A DNA stretch of 56,129 bases from an uncultured Acidimicrobiaceae bacterium (GCA_947258985.1 CAMYKI010000029.1:1-56129), one strand, 5' to 3'; positions 16,871 to 26,550 are shown, numbered from the stretch's first letter. Notes: generated by a model from the letters alone, not told the origin. Numbers and translations: made by a program.

Positions 16871-17479
16871 TCAGAGCTCGGCGTTTTGCCGTATCCAGGC
16901 GTGCATAGCGATACCGGAGGCTACTCCGGCGTTGATAGACCGTGTCGAACCGAATTGGGCGATCGAGTACACAATGCCGCAAAGGCCCTGGATCTCCGCT
17001 GACAGCCCCGGGCCCTCCTGCCCGAAGACGAGGACGCACTTCTCAGGTAGCGCCGCGGTTTCTAGGGGCCGCGACCCGGGAAGGATGTCGATCCCGATGA
17101 TCGGCACCTCGTTCGTTACTGCCCAGTCTGAGAACTCGTCTACTCCGGGGTGGTGGCGGATGTGTTGATATCGGTCGGTGACCATCGCCCCGCGCCGGTT
17201 CCATCTGCGCTTGCCAATGATGTGCACCTCGGCGGCGAGGAAGGCATTGGCGTTGCGCACCACGGTGCCGATATTGAAGTCATGCTGCCAGTTCTCGATG
17301 GCAACGTGGAACGGATGGCGGCGGGTGTCGAGCTCGGCGACGATCGCCGCACGCGTCCAGTAGCGATAGCGGTCGAGCACATTTCGCCGGTCACCTTTGG
17401 CCAGCAAATGTGGATCGAGTCGGGGATCGTCGGGCCACGGCTCGGGATGCGGGCCGACGCCCACTTCGTGATCTGTCAT
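16871..17479 (-). CDS. TrmH/SpoU-family RNA 2'-O-methyltransferase
   Basis: About 202 residues from the ATG at 17479. SPOUT methyltransferase motifs are visible: NWQHDFNIGTVVRNANAF (motif 1 with the Arg), LVFGQEGPGLSAE (motif 2) and YSIAQFGSTRSINAGVASGI (motif 3). These enzymes methylate the 2'-OH of tRNA or rRNA using SAM; the target site is not predictable. The open frame extends upstream to 17644, but that part overlaps the HAD gene's end and lacks family similarity. It lies 34 bases downstream of the HAD gene and is probably cotranscribed. Confidence 0.85.
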   Translation of the reverse strand: MTDHEVGVGPHPEPWPDDPRLDPHLLAKGDRRNVLDRYRYWTRAAIVAELDTRRHPFHVAIENWQHDFNIGTVVRNANAFLAAEVHIIGKRRWNRRGAMVTDRYQHIRHHPGVDEFSDWAVTNEVPIIGIDILPGSRPLETAALPEKCVLVFGQEGPGLSAEIQGLCGIVYSIAQFGSTRSINAGVASGIAMHAWIRQNAEL

Positions 17480-17513
17480 CGAGCCCACCTTAGAAGGCGG
17501 TTGTGAAGCTGCT

Positions 17514-18299
17514 TCAGCGGAACCGGGCGGCGCGGCGCCCATGGCGGCGGCCCAGTACATACGTCGTGATAGCCAACCCGACCGCCCCGACGCTGGCGGT
17601 GGTGGTCCGGATGACCCTGCGTGCGGTCCGGCTGAACTCGACAATCGGCCAACCCCGGGTTCTGGCTACGGCCTCGAGACCGCCATCAGGGTTCACGGCG
17701 ACGGGATGGCCAACAAGCTCGAGCATGGGCAGATCGCTCAGCGAGTCGCTGTATCCGTAACAGAGAGCGAGGTCGTAACCCTCCCGCTCCGCAACCCGTC
17801 GGATGGCATCGGCCTTTGCCGGCCCGTAGCAAAACGGCTCTGAGAGTTCGCCCGTGTAGACGCCGTCCACGGTCTCGGCAACGGTGGCGATGGCACCGGT
17901 CATGCCAAGTTCGTCAGATAGGGAGGCGACGATCTCAATCGGTGATGCAGTCACCATGTACGTGTCGCGCCCCGCCTCCGTGTGCAGATCGATAAAACCC
18001 TGCGACTCCTTGCGGACGTCGTCTAGGAGGCGAGGGATGACGTCATCGCCGAGAGCCATCAACTCGTCGACCGTTGCCCCCTTGATGGCCTCGAGGATTC
18101 GATCGCGGACCGCGTTTGCCTTCTCGTCGCTGGCGCCGGTAAACCGAAACTGAATCGCCTTTGATGCGTCCGACACGAGGTCCCGTGTCGGCATCATCCC
18201 GTGACTCCAAGCCGCATGACCGAAAACGAACGCCGACGACCCCGCTATCAGCGTCCTGTCCAGATCAAAGAAGGCTGCCGCTCGCCGTTCTTCCGCCAT
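17514..18299 (-). CDS. HAD-IB family phosphatase
   Basis: About 261 residues with HAD motif I FFDLDRTLIAGSSAF (DxD nucleophile), motif II TASPIEIV, a basic region in place of motif III and motif IV YGYSDSLSDLPML. This is the SerB-like IB subfamily, common in actinobacteria and often acting on phospholipid-like or amino-acid phosphates. A C-terminal hydrophobic helix with a basic tail (SVGAVGLAITTYVLGRRHGRR) suggests membrane association. The frame is open to a GTG at 18314; ATG 18299 has GGAG nine bases upstream. It is divergent from the histidine-kinase gene at 18418. Confidence 0.8.
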   Translation of the reverse strand: MAEERRAAAFFDLDRTLIAGSSAFVFGHAAWSHGMMPTRDLVSDASKAIQFRFTGASDEKANAVRDRILEAIKGATVDELMALGDDVIPRLLDDVRKESQGFIDLHTEAGRDTYMVTASPIEIVASLSDELGMTGAIATVAETVDGVYTGELSEPFCYGPAKADAIRRVAEREGYDLALCYGYSDSLSDLPMLELVGHPVAVNPDGGLEAVARTRGWPIVEFSRTARRVIRTTTASVGAVGLAITTYVLGRRHGRRAARFR

Positions 18300-18417
18300 C
18301 GCCTCGTTCTCCACGTGTCTGCCAATACGTTACCGCCCGCGCGTCGGCTGCAGGTATGACCCTGGAATCGATCGTTCGAACGATGCCCGTGCCGGTGGCC
18401 GCTTGTACGATCCCTGT

Positions 18418-19578
18418 ATGAAGCTGGATGAACGCCGCCGAGCTATCGCGACCGATGTGCTCCTGGGCGCAGGCATGTTCATCGTCAGCCTCGCCTCGGT
18501 CACGGTGTGGGACCCTGGAGATTCCACCTCACGCCCGACCGATAACTGGGCCTATGTGCTCATCGGCATGCAAACGCTACCGCTCATATGGCGGCGCCGC
18601 GCTCCGGTGCCGGTTCTAGCGATCACCATCATCGGGTTTCTGATTGATCGCGGTCTCAACTACCCAGGCTCCTGGGCCATCTTCGGTATCTCTGTCGCTA
18701 TCTATACCGTGGGAGCCGAACTCGAACCACGTCGATCACTGCTTATCGGCGGTATCACCATCGACATCGTCCTTCTGTGGACTCTCGTCGGGGTCTTCGT
18801 GTACGACGTGGAACTGCTGGCGCTCGTAAGCGAGATTGCGTTCCTCGGCTTTCCGTTGCTGGTCGGACGGGAGACTTACCATCGTCAGCAGCGGATGGTC
18901 GCCCTGGAATCGCGCGCAATCCGGGCCGAACTCGAGCGCGAGCAGCGTGCTGCCGAGGCGGTCGTTCAGGAACGAACCCGGATCGCCCGCGAGCTTCACG
19001 ACGTTGTGGCCCACGAAATCACAGTGATGACGGTTCAGACCGCCGGGGCGGGTCGGGTATTGCACGACCGACCCGATGAGGCCTCCCAGGCAATGGAGGC
19101 CGCGGAGGCTGCAGGGCATCGAGCATTGACCGAGATGCGTCGATTGCTGGGGATGTTGCGAACCGCCGACCCCGCGGCAATAGCGCCACAGCCGGGGCTG
19201 GAGACACTCGATGCCCTGGTCGAGCAGATGAACTCGGCGGGGTTGCCGGTAACGGTGGCGATCGAGGGCGACGCAAGACCGCTGCCGGTCGGAATCGACC
19301 TCAACGCGTACCGCATTGTCCAGGAATCGCTCACCAATACGTTGAAGCACGGCGGTCCCAATGTGAGCGCCCGGATTGCCGTGACCTTCGCTGATTCGTC
19401 GCTGTCGCTGGAGGTGACCGACGACGGTCGCGGCGCCGCCGCAGGAGTCGGCGGCAACGGCGGGCAGGGTTTGCTTGGAATGCATGAACGGGTTGCTCTT
19501 CTCGACGGAACGCTCAACGCCGGTCCTCGGCCGGGCGGTGGCTACCGGGTCGTAGCCAGGATTCCGATACCCGCATGA
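18418..19578 (+). CDS. NarL-type sensor histidine kinase
   Basis: 386 residues: four to five membrane helices in the first 150 residues, a coiled region rich in Arg/Glu, a HisKA_3 dimerisation domain with phosphoacceptor His (RIARELHDVVAHEITVMTVQ) and a HATPase (YRIVQESLTNTLKHG, DDGRGAAAGVGGNGGQGLLGM). This architecture is the usual actinobacterial partner of LuxR-type regulators. The stop overlaps the start of the response-regulator gene (ATGATGG at 19575), so the pair is translationally coupled. The signal sensed is unknown. Confidence 0.9.
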   Translation: MKLDERRRAIATDVLLGAGMFIVSLASVTVWDPGDSTSRPTDNWAYVLIGMQTLPLIWRRRAPVPVLAITIIGFLIDRGLNYPGSWAIFGISVAIYTVGAELEPRRSLLIGGITIDIVLLWTLVGVFVYDVELLALVSEIAFLGFPLLVGRETYHRQQRMVALESRAIRAELEREQRAAEAVVQERTRIARELHDVVAHEITVMTVQTAGAGRVLHDRPDEASQAMEAAEAAGHRALTEMRRLLGMLRTADPAAIAPQPGLETLDALVEQMNSAGLPVTVAIEGDARPLPVGIDLNAYRIVQESLTNTLKHGGPNVSARIAVTFADSSLSLEVTDDGRGAAAGVGGNGGQGLLGMHERVALLDGTLNAGPRPGGGYRVVARIPIPA

Positions 19579-20246
19579 TGGGCTCAACGAGTGTTCTCGT
19601 CGTCGACGACCAGGTGCTGGTCAGGGCCGGATTCGCCATGATCCTGTCCGCAGAACCTGACATCGATGTGATCGGGGAAGCCGGGAACGGGATCGAGGCC
19701 ATCCGACTGGCGCGGGAGTTGCGCCCAGACGTGATCCTCATGGACATTCGAATGCCGGAGATGGACGGGATCACCGCAACTCGCGAGCTCTGCGATGCGC
19801 CCCGAGACGCATGCCCCCGGGTGCTGATCCTGACGACCTTCGACCTTGACGACTACGTCTACGACGCTCTGCGCGCCGGAGCCAGCGGCTTCTTACTCAA
19901 AGACACCCCACCCGACGACCTGGCCGCGGCTATCCGGGTAGTTGCCGCCGGCGACTCGCTGCTGTCGCCATCGATCACGCGCAAGCTTCTCGAGGAGTTC
20001 ACCAAGACGCCGGCTACTCCTACACCCCACGCCGGCCTCTCCGACCTGACCGAACGTGAGGTGGAGGTGCTCGGGCAACTGGCACGTGGCCTATCGAACG
20101 CCGAGATCGCCGGGGAGCTCTTTGTCTCGGAAACAACGGTGAAGACCCATGTTTCCCACATCCTCAACAAGTTGGAGCTGCGCGACAGGGTCCAGGCCGT
20201 GATCGTCGCCTACGAATCGGGATTGGTCATCCCCGGCGACGGGTAG
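19575..20246 (+). CDS. NarL/LuxR-family response regulator
   Basis: 223 residues: a receiver domain with VLVVDDQVLVRAG (acidic pair), PDVILMDIRMPEMDG (phosphoacceptor Asp) and LLKDTPPDD (Lys), then a LuxR-type HTH (LSDLTEREVEVLGQLARGLS, ETTVKTHVSHILNKL). It is the cognate partner of the overlapping kinase gene. Targets are unknown. The start could also be the second ATG at 19578. Confidence 0.92.
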   Translation: MMGSTSVLVVDDQVLVRAGFAMILSAEPDIDVIGEAGNGIEAIRLARELRPDVILMDIRMPEMDGITATRELCDAPRDACPRVLILTTFDLDDYVYDALRAGASGFLLKDTPPDDLAAAIRVVAAGDSLLSPSITRKLLEEFTKTPATPTPHAGLSDLTEREVEVLGQLARGLSNAEIAGELFVSETTVKTHVSHILNKLELRDRVQAVIVAYESGLVIPGDG

Positions 20247-20253
20247 CACCCTT

Positions 20254-20305
20254 CCGTTCCTGCGTTGATCCTGCCGGAATACCGGCACCGGCAACGCCGG
20301 AACGG
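20254..20305. repeat. palindromic repeat element, copy 1
   Basis: Outer arms CCGTTCC-t-GCGTTG and CAACGC-c-GGAACGG pair with one mismatch, enclosing an inner TGCCGG...CCGGCA hairpin. It lies between the converging response regulator and DUF559 genes. It shares the core with the elements at 21301-21470 on the other side of the DUF559 gene and may also act as a bidirectional terminator. Confidence 0.8.
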
Positions 20306-20341
20306 AGGGAGATCACAGCTTGCTATCGGGCAATCGTCGTC

Positions 20342-21265
20342 TCATGGGGCAAGTGCTGCCCGCAGTTCAGCCGCCACGCGATAAGGCTGGTCTTGCAGAT
20401 CCCACCATGTGTATCGCAGAATTGTCCAGCCCAGGACGATGATGCTGTTCTGCTTTGAGCGGTCGCGACGGAACGTGACCCTGTCGAGGTGGTGCGCTTC
20501 GCTGTCTAGCTCGATCAGCAGCCGTTTCTCCGGGTAGGCGAAGTCGGCCCGGCAAACGAATGCATCGCAACTATCGCGCACGACATATTGCGACACGGGT
20601 TCAGGCAACCCGGACGCATCGACCAACTGCCGGAAGGCGTCTTCGAGCGCACTTTCGGTTGCCGTATCCCATTTCTTCCGCACTTCGATGAGAGGGCGGA
20701 TGACCCCCACCCCACGACGCCCCTTCCGCCCCACTCTCGTCACAAATGCCTCGACCTCAGAAAGGGTGAACACTCCGCGTCGAATACCCTGTTCGAGAGC
20801 ACCTTCAACGATCCACTTGTTAGATGCGCCCAGATCGACCACCGTCCGCACGGCCGATGTCACTGGAATACCGTCGACGAGAACGACGTCGCCGGCCATC
20901 AAGTCCAGCGACTCGTGAACCGTCACACCGGGTCTGGCGACACGATCCCACCTCGTAGTTTGGATCTCCATCTTTCGGATGCCTCGTCTGGTCAGTCTCC
21001 AGATCTCGGCCGCAGTCTGATGCGATACGGCGGCTAGCGCCGGCATCGATGCGACGGCAACCGACATCTCTTGCTGCGGCGTCGCCGGGCTGCCGGCAAT
21101 GGTGTAGACCCGAGGTCCGGCTTGATTGAACCAGCCGCGCGCGACACCATCCGAAAGCGTGCTGTCGGGAATCTGAAGCTCTCGAGCGTCGGCTCTCGAG
21201 AAGACACCGTGGCGATGAGAGGCTCGTGCCGCTAGTTGGCGATAGTCTGCTTTGCTCATAGCCAC
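20342..21265 (-). CDS. AbiEi-like winged-helix protein with C-terminal DUF559 (Vsr-like) nuclease domain
   Basis: 307 residues. The N-terminal part (RHGVFSRADARELQIPDSTL, GWFNQAGPRVYTIAG) resembles the HTH of AbiEi-type antitoxins. The C-terminal part (about 205-300) resembles the DUF559/Vsr endonuclease fold: FACRADFAYPEKRLLIELDSE-like (here VCRADFAYPEKRLLIELDSE), RRDRSKQNSIIVLGWTILRYTW. The DxxY...E/LDSE residues match the restriction-endonuclease-like core. The family is very common in actinobacteria as solitary genes and has no proven function. No AbiEii partner is adjacent. Palindromic repeats lie on both sides. Confidence 0.75.
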   Translation of the reverse strand: MAMSKADYRQLAARASHRHGVFSRADARELQIPDSTLSDGVARGWFNQAGPRVYTIAGSPATPQQEMSVAVASMPALAAVSHQTAAEIWRLTRRGIRKMEIQTTRWDRVARPGVTVHESLDLMAGDVVLVDGIPVTSAVRTVVDLGASNKWIVEGALEQGIRRGVFTLSEVEAFVTRVGRKGRRGVGVIRPLIEVRKKWDTATESALEDAFRQLVDASGLPEPVSQYVVRDSCDAFVCRADFAYPEKRLLIELDSEAHHLDRVTFRRDRSKQNSIIVLGWTILRYTWWDLQDQPYRVAAELRAALAP

Positions 21266-21300
21266 ACTGTGCAGGACCGCTGTGACACGAAAGCCTCACC

Positions 21301-21470
21301 CGTTCCGGCGTTGACCCTGCCGGGATACCGGCACCAACCACGCAAGAACAGAGAGGCACCTCCACTGTCCCGTTCCGGCGTTGATCCTGCCGGGATACCG
21401 GCAGGATCAACGCAAGAACAGAGACGCGGATGCTCCCGGGCATTCCGGCAGGATTTACGCCGGAAGCGAG
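21301..21470. repeat. cluster of palindromic repeat elements, copies 2-4
   Basis: Copies are at 21301-21350, 21371-21421 and a shorter, diverged one at 21433-21470. They share CGTTCCGGCGTTGA, CCTGCCGGGATACCGGCA and CGCAAGAACAGAG. In copy 3 the arms TGATCCTGCCGG and CCGGCAGGATCA are perfectly complementary. Together with 20254-20305 they bracket the DUF559 gene. They have no coding potential that I would trust. Confidence 0.85.
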
Positions 21471-21476
21471 AAACAA

Positions 21477-21506
21477 CACGGGGTCGCCTGGTGAGGCGAC
21501 CCCGTG
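21477..21506 (-). terminator. intrinsic terminator of the ABC exporter operon
   Basis: A perfect 13-bp stem CACGGGGTCGCCT / AGGCGACCCCGTG with a 4-base loop, followed on the minus strand by TTGTTTCT. It lies 22 bases after the permease stop. Confidence 0.8.
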
Positions 21507-21528
21507 TCTGCGGACTATACGTTTGCTC

Positions 21529-24090
21529 TTACTCGTAGGAGATGGCTTCGAGGATGTTGAGCTTGGCGGCGCGGCGGGCGGGGAACATTGCCGCTGCCAG
21601 GCCGGCGATTGCGCCAAAGACCACCAGACCGAGGATCTGGACGGCCGGGATCGAAAGAACGTCGATCCCTTGCGCACCGAGCGCCGCGGTAACCACGATG
21701 CCGAAGAACAAGCCGACGACAATCCCGAGGACGGCCCCGATGATCGCCACGATGATCGCCTCCCAGCGGATCATCCGCTTGATCTGCCGCCTGCTCATAC
21801 CCACCGCTCGCAGTAGGCCGATCTCCCGAGTCCGCTCGAAGATCGACAGTGCCAGGGTGTTGGCAATGCCGAATACGGCGATGATGACCGCCAGGATCAA
21901 CAACGCATTGAAGATCACAAGCAGCTGATTGACCTGGTCCTCCTGCGACTTCCGATACTCCGCCTGGTCGCGCACAGTGACGTTTGCGTAGTCCGCCGCG
22001 GCGGCTTCGACTACAGCCCGCGAAGTTTCGCCGGGTACCCCTTCGGCGGCCTTGACCGCCAGAACGAAGTCGACATCAGTACCGACGCCCTTGAAGTTCT
22101 CCTCGTAGAAGCCCATTCCGATCAGGAAATTCGCCTGCACGACACCGGCCTCGGTGAAGGTACCCACCAGCTCGACCTGCTGCCGGCCCGTGGTGGCAAA
22201 ACCCATCGGGATCGTCTCGCCGACCACCCAGCCTTCACCATCCACAATGTCCTCGTGGACCATGACGCCGCCCTGACCGAGAATCTCGGTACTACCGGCG
22301 GTGACGCCGAGGAAGATCGTCTGATCGACCGTCTCCGAATCGATGCCCATAAGGAACTCGTCGGAACCGTCCCGATCCCAGAACCCGAATCGCAGCGATG
22401 TGGTCGCCTCGATCTCCGGCGCTTCGTCGAGCGTGTTCCCGAGAACCGGGCTGAACCCTCCGCTGAAGCCATCCACATTGATGACGTAGTCGGCGCGCAG
22501 TCCCTCCTCGATGGCGGCACCGGCAGACGCCTTGATCGAGTCACCGAGGATGAAGAAGAAGGCCACCAGCGCCAACCCGATCATCAGTGCAGACGCCGTC
22601 GTTGCGGTGCGCCGTGGTTTGCGCACCGAATTCTCGATGGCAAGCGTCCCCGTCAGATTGTCGATACTCGGTAGCGGCCAGCCGAGGAATTGGGCGAATG
22701 GCTTGACAATGAGAGAACTCAGCATGCTCACGGCAAGGAACACCATGAGGGCCCCGGCACCGATCGCGGTCAGTTCGTTGAGTGGGCCCAGGTCGAGGAT
22801 GTCCCCGAACAGTCCGTTCACAATGAGGGCGATGCCGACCACCAGGACGATGGACCCGATGATCGTCCGCCTTCGATCCGACATGCGCAGCCGGACGTCG
22901 ACGTCCTGCAGAGCAGCCACCGGGGGAATCCGGGCCGCCCGAATCGCCGGGAGAACCGCCGCGGCCACAGTCACGCCCATGCCGACCGCAAAACCGACGA
23001 CGATGGTGCGAGTTGCCAACGGGGCCGTCGTCGACGGGAGATCGAACCCGACGGCAGACAGGACACTCGTCAGGCCCTGAGCGATGACGAAACCGAAGGC
23101 GATGCCGATGATCGAAGCCACGGCGCCCACGATGATTGCCTCGATGACCACCATCCACACGACCTGATTTCCGGTCGCTCCGACAGCTCGCATCAGAGCG
23201 AGTTCCTTCTGCCGTTGCCTAACGATGATGCGGAACGTGTTCTGAATGATGAACGACGCAACAAACACAGCAACCAGCGCAAACACGAGCAGTGCCGTCT
23301 GCAGGAATCCGAGACTCTCCGATAGGACTTCCGACTGAGCGTCTGCCTCGTCCGCCGCGGTCACAGCCTCAACACCTTCCGGCAGAACCGAAGCGATGCT
23401 ATTGCGCAGGAGATCAGGGCTGGTCCCTTCCTGCGCGATGACAACGATGGACGAATACTGGCCTTCTAGATCAAACAGCCGTTGTGCCGTCGCTAGTTCG
23501 AAACCAGCGAAGGTAGCTCCGGCGAGATTGTCGGATTCTCCGAAGCCAATAGTGCTGACAACCTCGTACTCAGCGACTTCCATGGGTGATTGGATCTTGA
23601 CGACGTCACCGACGACGATGTTGTTGTCCGTGGCCGTCTTGGCATCGATCGATACCTCGGTCGCGGTTTCGGGAACCCGGCCGTCACGCAGTTCGACGTT
23701 GCCCGCAAGCCGGAGATCGTCGGTCATCGAACCGCCAATCGTGGGCGGGCCGGTGGGCACGATCGCCTCCCCCTCCTTGTCGTAGATGATGGCCAATCCC
23801 CCGACGCTGCCCTCGGCAGCATCGACACCGGGGACCGCTAACACGAGGTCGAGCACGCCTGCATCCATCGGGGGTGGCCCGCTGAATCCGACATCGATCT
23901 CGGTTTCGCCTTGAACGATGACGTCCTGACCCGCAAAGAGGTCGTCGAAGAGGTCGTTGAATGTCTCGTCAATTGTGTCGGTGAAGATGAAGGTGCCGGC
24001 GATGAAGGCGACGCCCATCATTACCGACATCGCGGTCAGCGCCAGCCGCAGCTTATGCGCAAAGACCGTCTTTAGTGCAGTACGAATCAT
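21529..24090 (-). CDS. MacB-like ABC transporter permease (two FtsX domains)
   Basis: 853 residues: an N-terminal membrane helix (FAHKLRLALTAMSVMMGVAF), a large extracytoplasmic domain (about 45-250), three helices (FtsX unit 1, with RQRQKELALMRAVGATGNQV), a central helical linker (SVRKPRRTATTASALMIGLALV), a second extracytoplasmic domain and FtsX unit 2 (ERTREIGLLRAVGMSRRQIK). This is the full-length fused permease of the actinobacterial MacB/LolE-like family, involved in export or extraction of lipoproteins, peptides or drugs. The ATPase gene ends 4 bases upstream, forming an operon. Confidence 0.9.
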   Translation of the reverse strand: MIRTALKTVFAHKLRLALTAMSVMMGVAFIAGTFIFTDTIDETFNDLFDDLFAGQDVIVQGETEIDVGFSGPPPMDAGVLDLVLAVPGVDAAEGSVGGLAIIYDKEGEAIVPTGPPTIGGSMTDDLRLAGNVELRDGRVPETATEVSIDAKTATDNNIVVGDVVKIQSPMEVAEYEVVSTIGFGESDNLAGATFAGFELATAQRLFDLEGQYSSIVVIAQEGTSPDLLRNSIASVLPEGVEAVTAADEADAQSEVLSESLGFLQTALLVFALVAVFVASFIIQNTFRIIVRQRQKELALMRAVGATGNQVVWMVVIEAIIVGAVASIIGIAFGFVIAQGLTSVLSAVGFDLPSTTAPLATRTIVVGFAVGMGVTVAAAVLPAIRAARIPPVAALQDVDVRLRMSDRRRTIIGSIVLVVGIALIVNGLFGDILDLGPLNELTAIGAGALMVFLAVSMLSSLIVKPFAQFLGWPLPSIDNLTGTLAIENSVRKPRRTATTASALMIGLALVAFFFILGDSIKASAGAAIEEGLRADYVINVDGFSGGFSPVLGNTLDEAPEIEATTSLRFGFWDRDGSDEFLMGIDSETVDQTIFLGVTAGSTEILGQGGVMVHEDIVDGEGWVVGETIPMGFATTGRQQVELVGTFTEAGVVQANFLIGMGFYEENFKGVGTDVDFVLAVKAAEGVPGETSRAVVEAAAADYANVTVRDQAEYRKSQEDQVNQLLVIFNALLILAVIIAVFGIANTLALSIFERTREIGLLRAVGMSRRQIKRMIRWEAIIVAIIGAVLGIVVGLFFGIVVTAALGAQGIDVLSIPAVQILGLVVFGAIAGLAAAMFPARRAAKLNILEAISYE

Positions 24091-24094
24091 GCCT

Positions 24095-24847
24095 CTACGC
24101 TCCGAACTGCCTCATGCGATCCAGCACCGAATCCGGTGTCGGATCATGCAATTCGTCGACGATCTTGCCGTCTTCGAGAAAGACAATGCGATCGGAATAC
24201 GACGCAGCCACCGGATCGTGGGTGACCATGACGATTGTCTGGCCGAACTCCTTCACCGCACGTCGCATGAAATCGAGCAACTCGGCTGCAGACTTGGAGT
24301 CCAGGTTTCCGCTCGGCTCGTCCGCAAAGACGATGGCGGGTCGTGATACCAGTGCCCGGGCCGCGGCAACTCTTTGCTGCTGGCCCCCGGAAAGCTCCGA
24401 TGGCCTGTGGGTCAACCGATCCTCGAGCCCAAGTATGCCCACAACCTGGTCGAACCACGCCTCATCGTGATCATCGCCGGCTATCAGCAATGGAAGAAGG
24501 ACGTTCTCTCGAGCCGTCAGGGTGGGGATCAGGTTGAAAGCCTGGAAGACAAACCCGACCTTCTCACGGCGCAGCAGTGTCAGATCCTTGTCGTTCAGCG
24601 CCCCGAGTTCCGTGTCCCCGATGAACACCCGCCCGTCGGAAAGAACATCAAGGCCGGCGACGCAGTGCAGCAGAGTCGATTTGCCGCTTCCGGATGGTCC
24701 CATGATTGCCGTGAATCGACCCGATTCGAACTCGGCGGTAACACCGTCGAGCGCCCTGACCTCGGTATCGCCTTGCCCGTAGGTTTTTGTTCCACTGTCG
24801 ATGCGAGCGGCGACGGCGCCGGTCGATGTTGCTTGTGTAGTCGTCAT
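24095..24847 (-). CDS. ABC transporter ATP-binding protein, MacB/LolD type
   Basis: 250 residues with Walker [11 protein letters not shown]-loop region [20 protein letters not shown], signature [15 protein letters not shown], Walker [13 protein letters not shown] and switch His in VTHDPV. It powers the permease encoded immediately downstream (4-base gap). It is divergent from the alpha/beta-hydrolase gene across about 150 bases. Confidence 0.93.
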   Translation of the reverse strand: MTTTQATSTGAVAARIDSGTKTYGQGDTEVRALDGVTAEFESGRFTAIMGPSGSGKSTLLHCVAGLDVLSDGRVFIGDTELGALNDKDLTLLRREKVGFVFQAFNLIPTLTARENVLLPLLIAGDDHDEAWFDQVVGILGLEDRLTHRPSELSGGQQQRVAAARALVSRPAIVFADEPSGNLDSKSAAELLDFMRRAVKEFGQTIVMVTHDPVAASYSDRIVFLEDGKIVDELHDPTPDSVLDRMRQFGA

Positions 24848-25001
24848 TGGTGGCGACCCCTCTCGTCGTACTCAGAATTGACGCGCCCTGCGACAACGTC
24901 CATCCAAACCTATCCGAGAACCGGCTGTCCGGCGTCGGCCGCATGAGGGATTGCCGGCTCATCCCCAGGGACGATTGCCGGGCCGGATCTATGATCGCCT
25001 G

Positions 25002-25709
25002 ATGAGCCAGATCATCTTCGTTCACGGTGCCGGCCTCGATTCCCGATCGTGGATCCGGCAGACCGGGTTCTTCGAGAACTCGGTCGCGGTCGATCTTCCC
25101 GGACACGGCTTGTCGACCCAACCGCCGATGGATGAAGTCTCGGACTATGCGGGATGGCTCGGTGATGAGATGCGGAAGTTGAGTTCCGGTCCGGTGACCC
25201 TCGCCGGGCATTCGCTCGGCTCGCTGATTGCCCTCGAGACGGCAGCGGCAAACCCCGACTTTGTCGACCATCTCGTGCTCATCGCGACATCTGCGGTGAT
25301 GCCCGTCCACCGTGACCTGCTGGCAACGGCTCGAGCCAACGATCCCGATGCAGCCGCCATGGTCATGAAGTGGAGCTTCGCCGAGCCCGCAATCGGGCGT
25401 CCCAAGGGTTGGCTCCGCGACATCGAGGAGTCGTTCATCAGCGCCGCGGAGCAAGGTGTGCTCGCCTCCGATCTGACTGCATGCAGCACCTACACCCGTG
25501 CTATCGAGCTTGCAGCCAGAGTTACCTGCCCCACACTGCTGATCCTCGGCGAACGCGACATCATGACAAAACCGAAGGGGGCGCAGCCCCTGGCGGCGGC
25601 ACTCGCCGATGCTCGCATCGTCATGATCGAAGACGGCGGCCACATGCTCCCTCTAGAGAGCGCGGCCGCGGTGAACGACACCATCGCCCTGTTCCTGGGC
25701 ACCGACTGA
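25002..25709 (+). CDS. alpha/beta-fold hydrolase
   Basis: 235 residues: FVHGAGLDSRSW (oxyanion-hole HG), nucleophile elbow LAGHSLGSLIALE (Ser), acid Asp in LILGERDIMTK, and catalytic His in DGGHMLPLE. The substrate is unknown. The frame is open from 24951, but ATG 25002 precedes the first conserved strand. Confidence 0.85.
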   Translation: MSQIIFVHGAGLDSRSWIRQTGFFENSVAVDLPGHGLSTQPPMDEVSDYAGWLGDEMRKLSSGPVTLAGHSLGSLIALETAAANPDFVDHLVLIATSAVMPVHRDLLATARANDPDAAAMVMKWSFAEPAIGRPKGWLRDIEESFISAAEQGVLASDLTACSTYTRAIELAARVTCPTLLILGERDIMTKPKGAQPLAAALADARIVMIEDGGHMLPLESAAAVNDTIALFLGTD

Positions 25710-25742
25710 GGTGTATCCCGTCGGGAGCGCTACGTTGCGGTC

Positions 25743-26546
25743 ATGAACTCGCGGAGGCTTTCCATCGCCATTGCCGGAACGCTGCTAATTGCCGCATGTG
25801 GCAGCAACGTGGGCTCGGACGCTGCCACCGCCCAGAGCGCGGGTGCCGCTGCGTCCACTCTGCCTCCCACATCTGCCACCACCAGCCCTCCTCCAACCAC
25901 TACGACCACATCGACCCCGACCACCGCACCGCCGTCAACAGTTACGACTACCTCGCTTCCGCCCCCGACATCGACAACCCTCGCCCCGGTCTTTGCATAC
26001 GACTATCGCCCCGTCACCGAAACGACCGTTTGGGCGAGTTGGCGGGAAGGTTGCCCGCTGCACTTTGACAAACTGTCACTGCTCAACCTCACTTACTGGG
26101 ACTTCGACGGCCAGGTGAGGACCGGGGAATTGGTTATCAACACCTCCGTTGCAGCAGACGTCGTCACCGCTTTCGAGGGTCTCTTCGACATCGGATTCCA
26201 GATAGAGCGGATCGAACTGGTCGACAATTACGGAGGAGACGACAAGGCAGCGATGGCAGCCAACGTCACGTCCGGGTTCAACTGCCGGTACGTCGACGGC
26301 ACCGAAAGCTGGTCCAACCACGCCTTCGGTCTTGCGGTCGACATCAATCCACTCATCAATCCGTGGGCCCGGGACGGGAATGTCCTTCCGCTCGAAGGCG
26401 AGCCGTACACGAACCGTGACCTCGAGCTCCCAGGGATGATCAACCTCGGCGACGAGGCGATCACCATATTTGAAGAGGTCGGCTGGAGCTGGGGCGGCGT
26501 CTGGCAGTCCGCCGACTACATGCACTTCTCAAAGCCGGGCAACTGA
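25743..26546 (+). CDS. M15-family peptidase lipoprotein
   Basis: 267 residues: signal MNSRRLSIAIAGTLLIAAC with lipobox, a Pro/Thr-rich linker to about residue 80, then an M15C-type D-Ala-D-Ala peptidase domain with TSGFNCRYVDG, SNHAFGLAVDINPLINPW (zinc His and Asp) and SADYMHFS (last zinc His). It is expected outside the cell, tethered to the membrane, acting on peptidoglycan peptides. It starts 33 bases after the hydrolase gene. Confidence 0.85.
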   Translation: MNSRRLSIAIAGTLLIAACGSNVGSDAATAQSAGAAASTLPPTSATTSPPPTTTTTSTPTTAPPSTVTTTSLPPPTSTTLAPVFAYDYRPVTETTVWASWREGCPLHFDKLSLLNLTYWDFDGQVRTGELVINTSVAADVVTAFEGLFDIGFQIERIELVDNYGGDDKAAMAANVTSGFNCRYVDGTESWSNHAFGLAVDINPLINPWARDGNVLPLEGEPYTNRDLELPGMINLGDEAITIFEEVGWSWGGVWQSADYMHFSKPGN

Positions 26547-26550
26547 ACAA

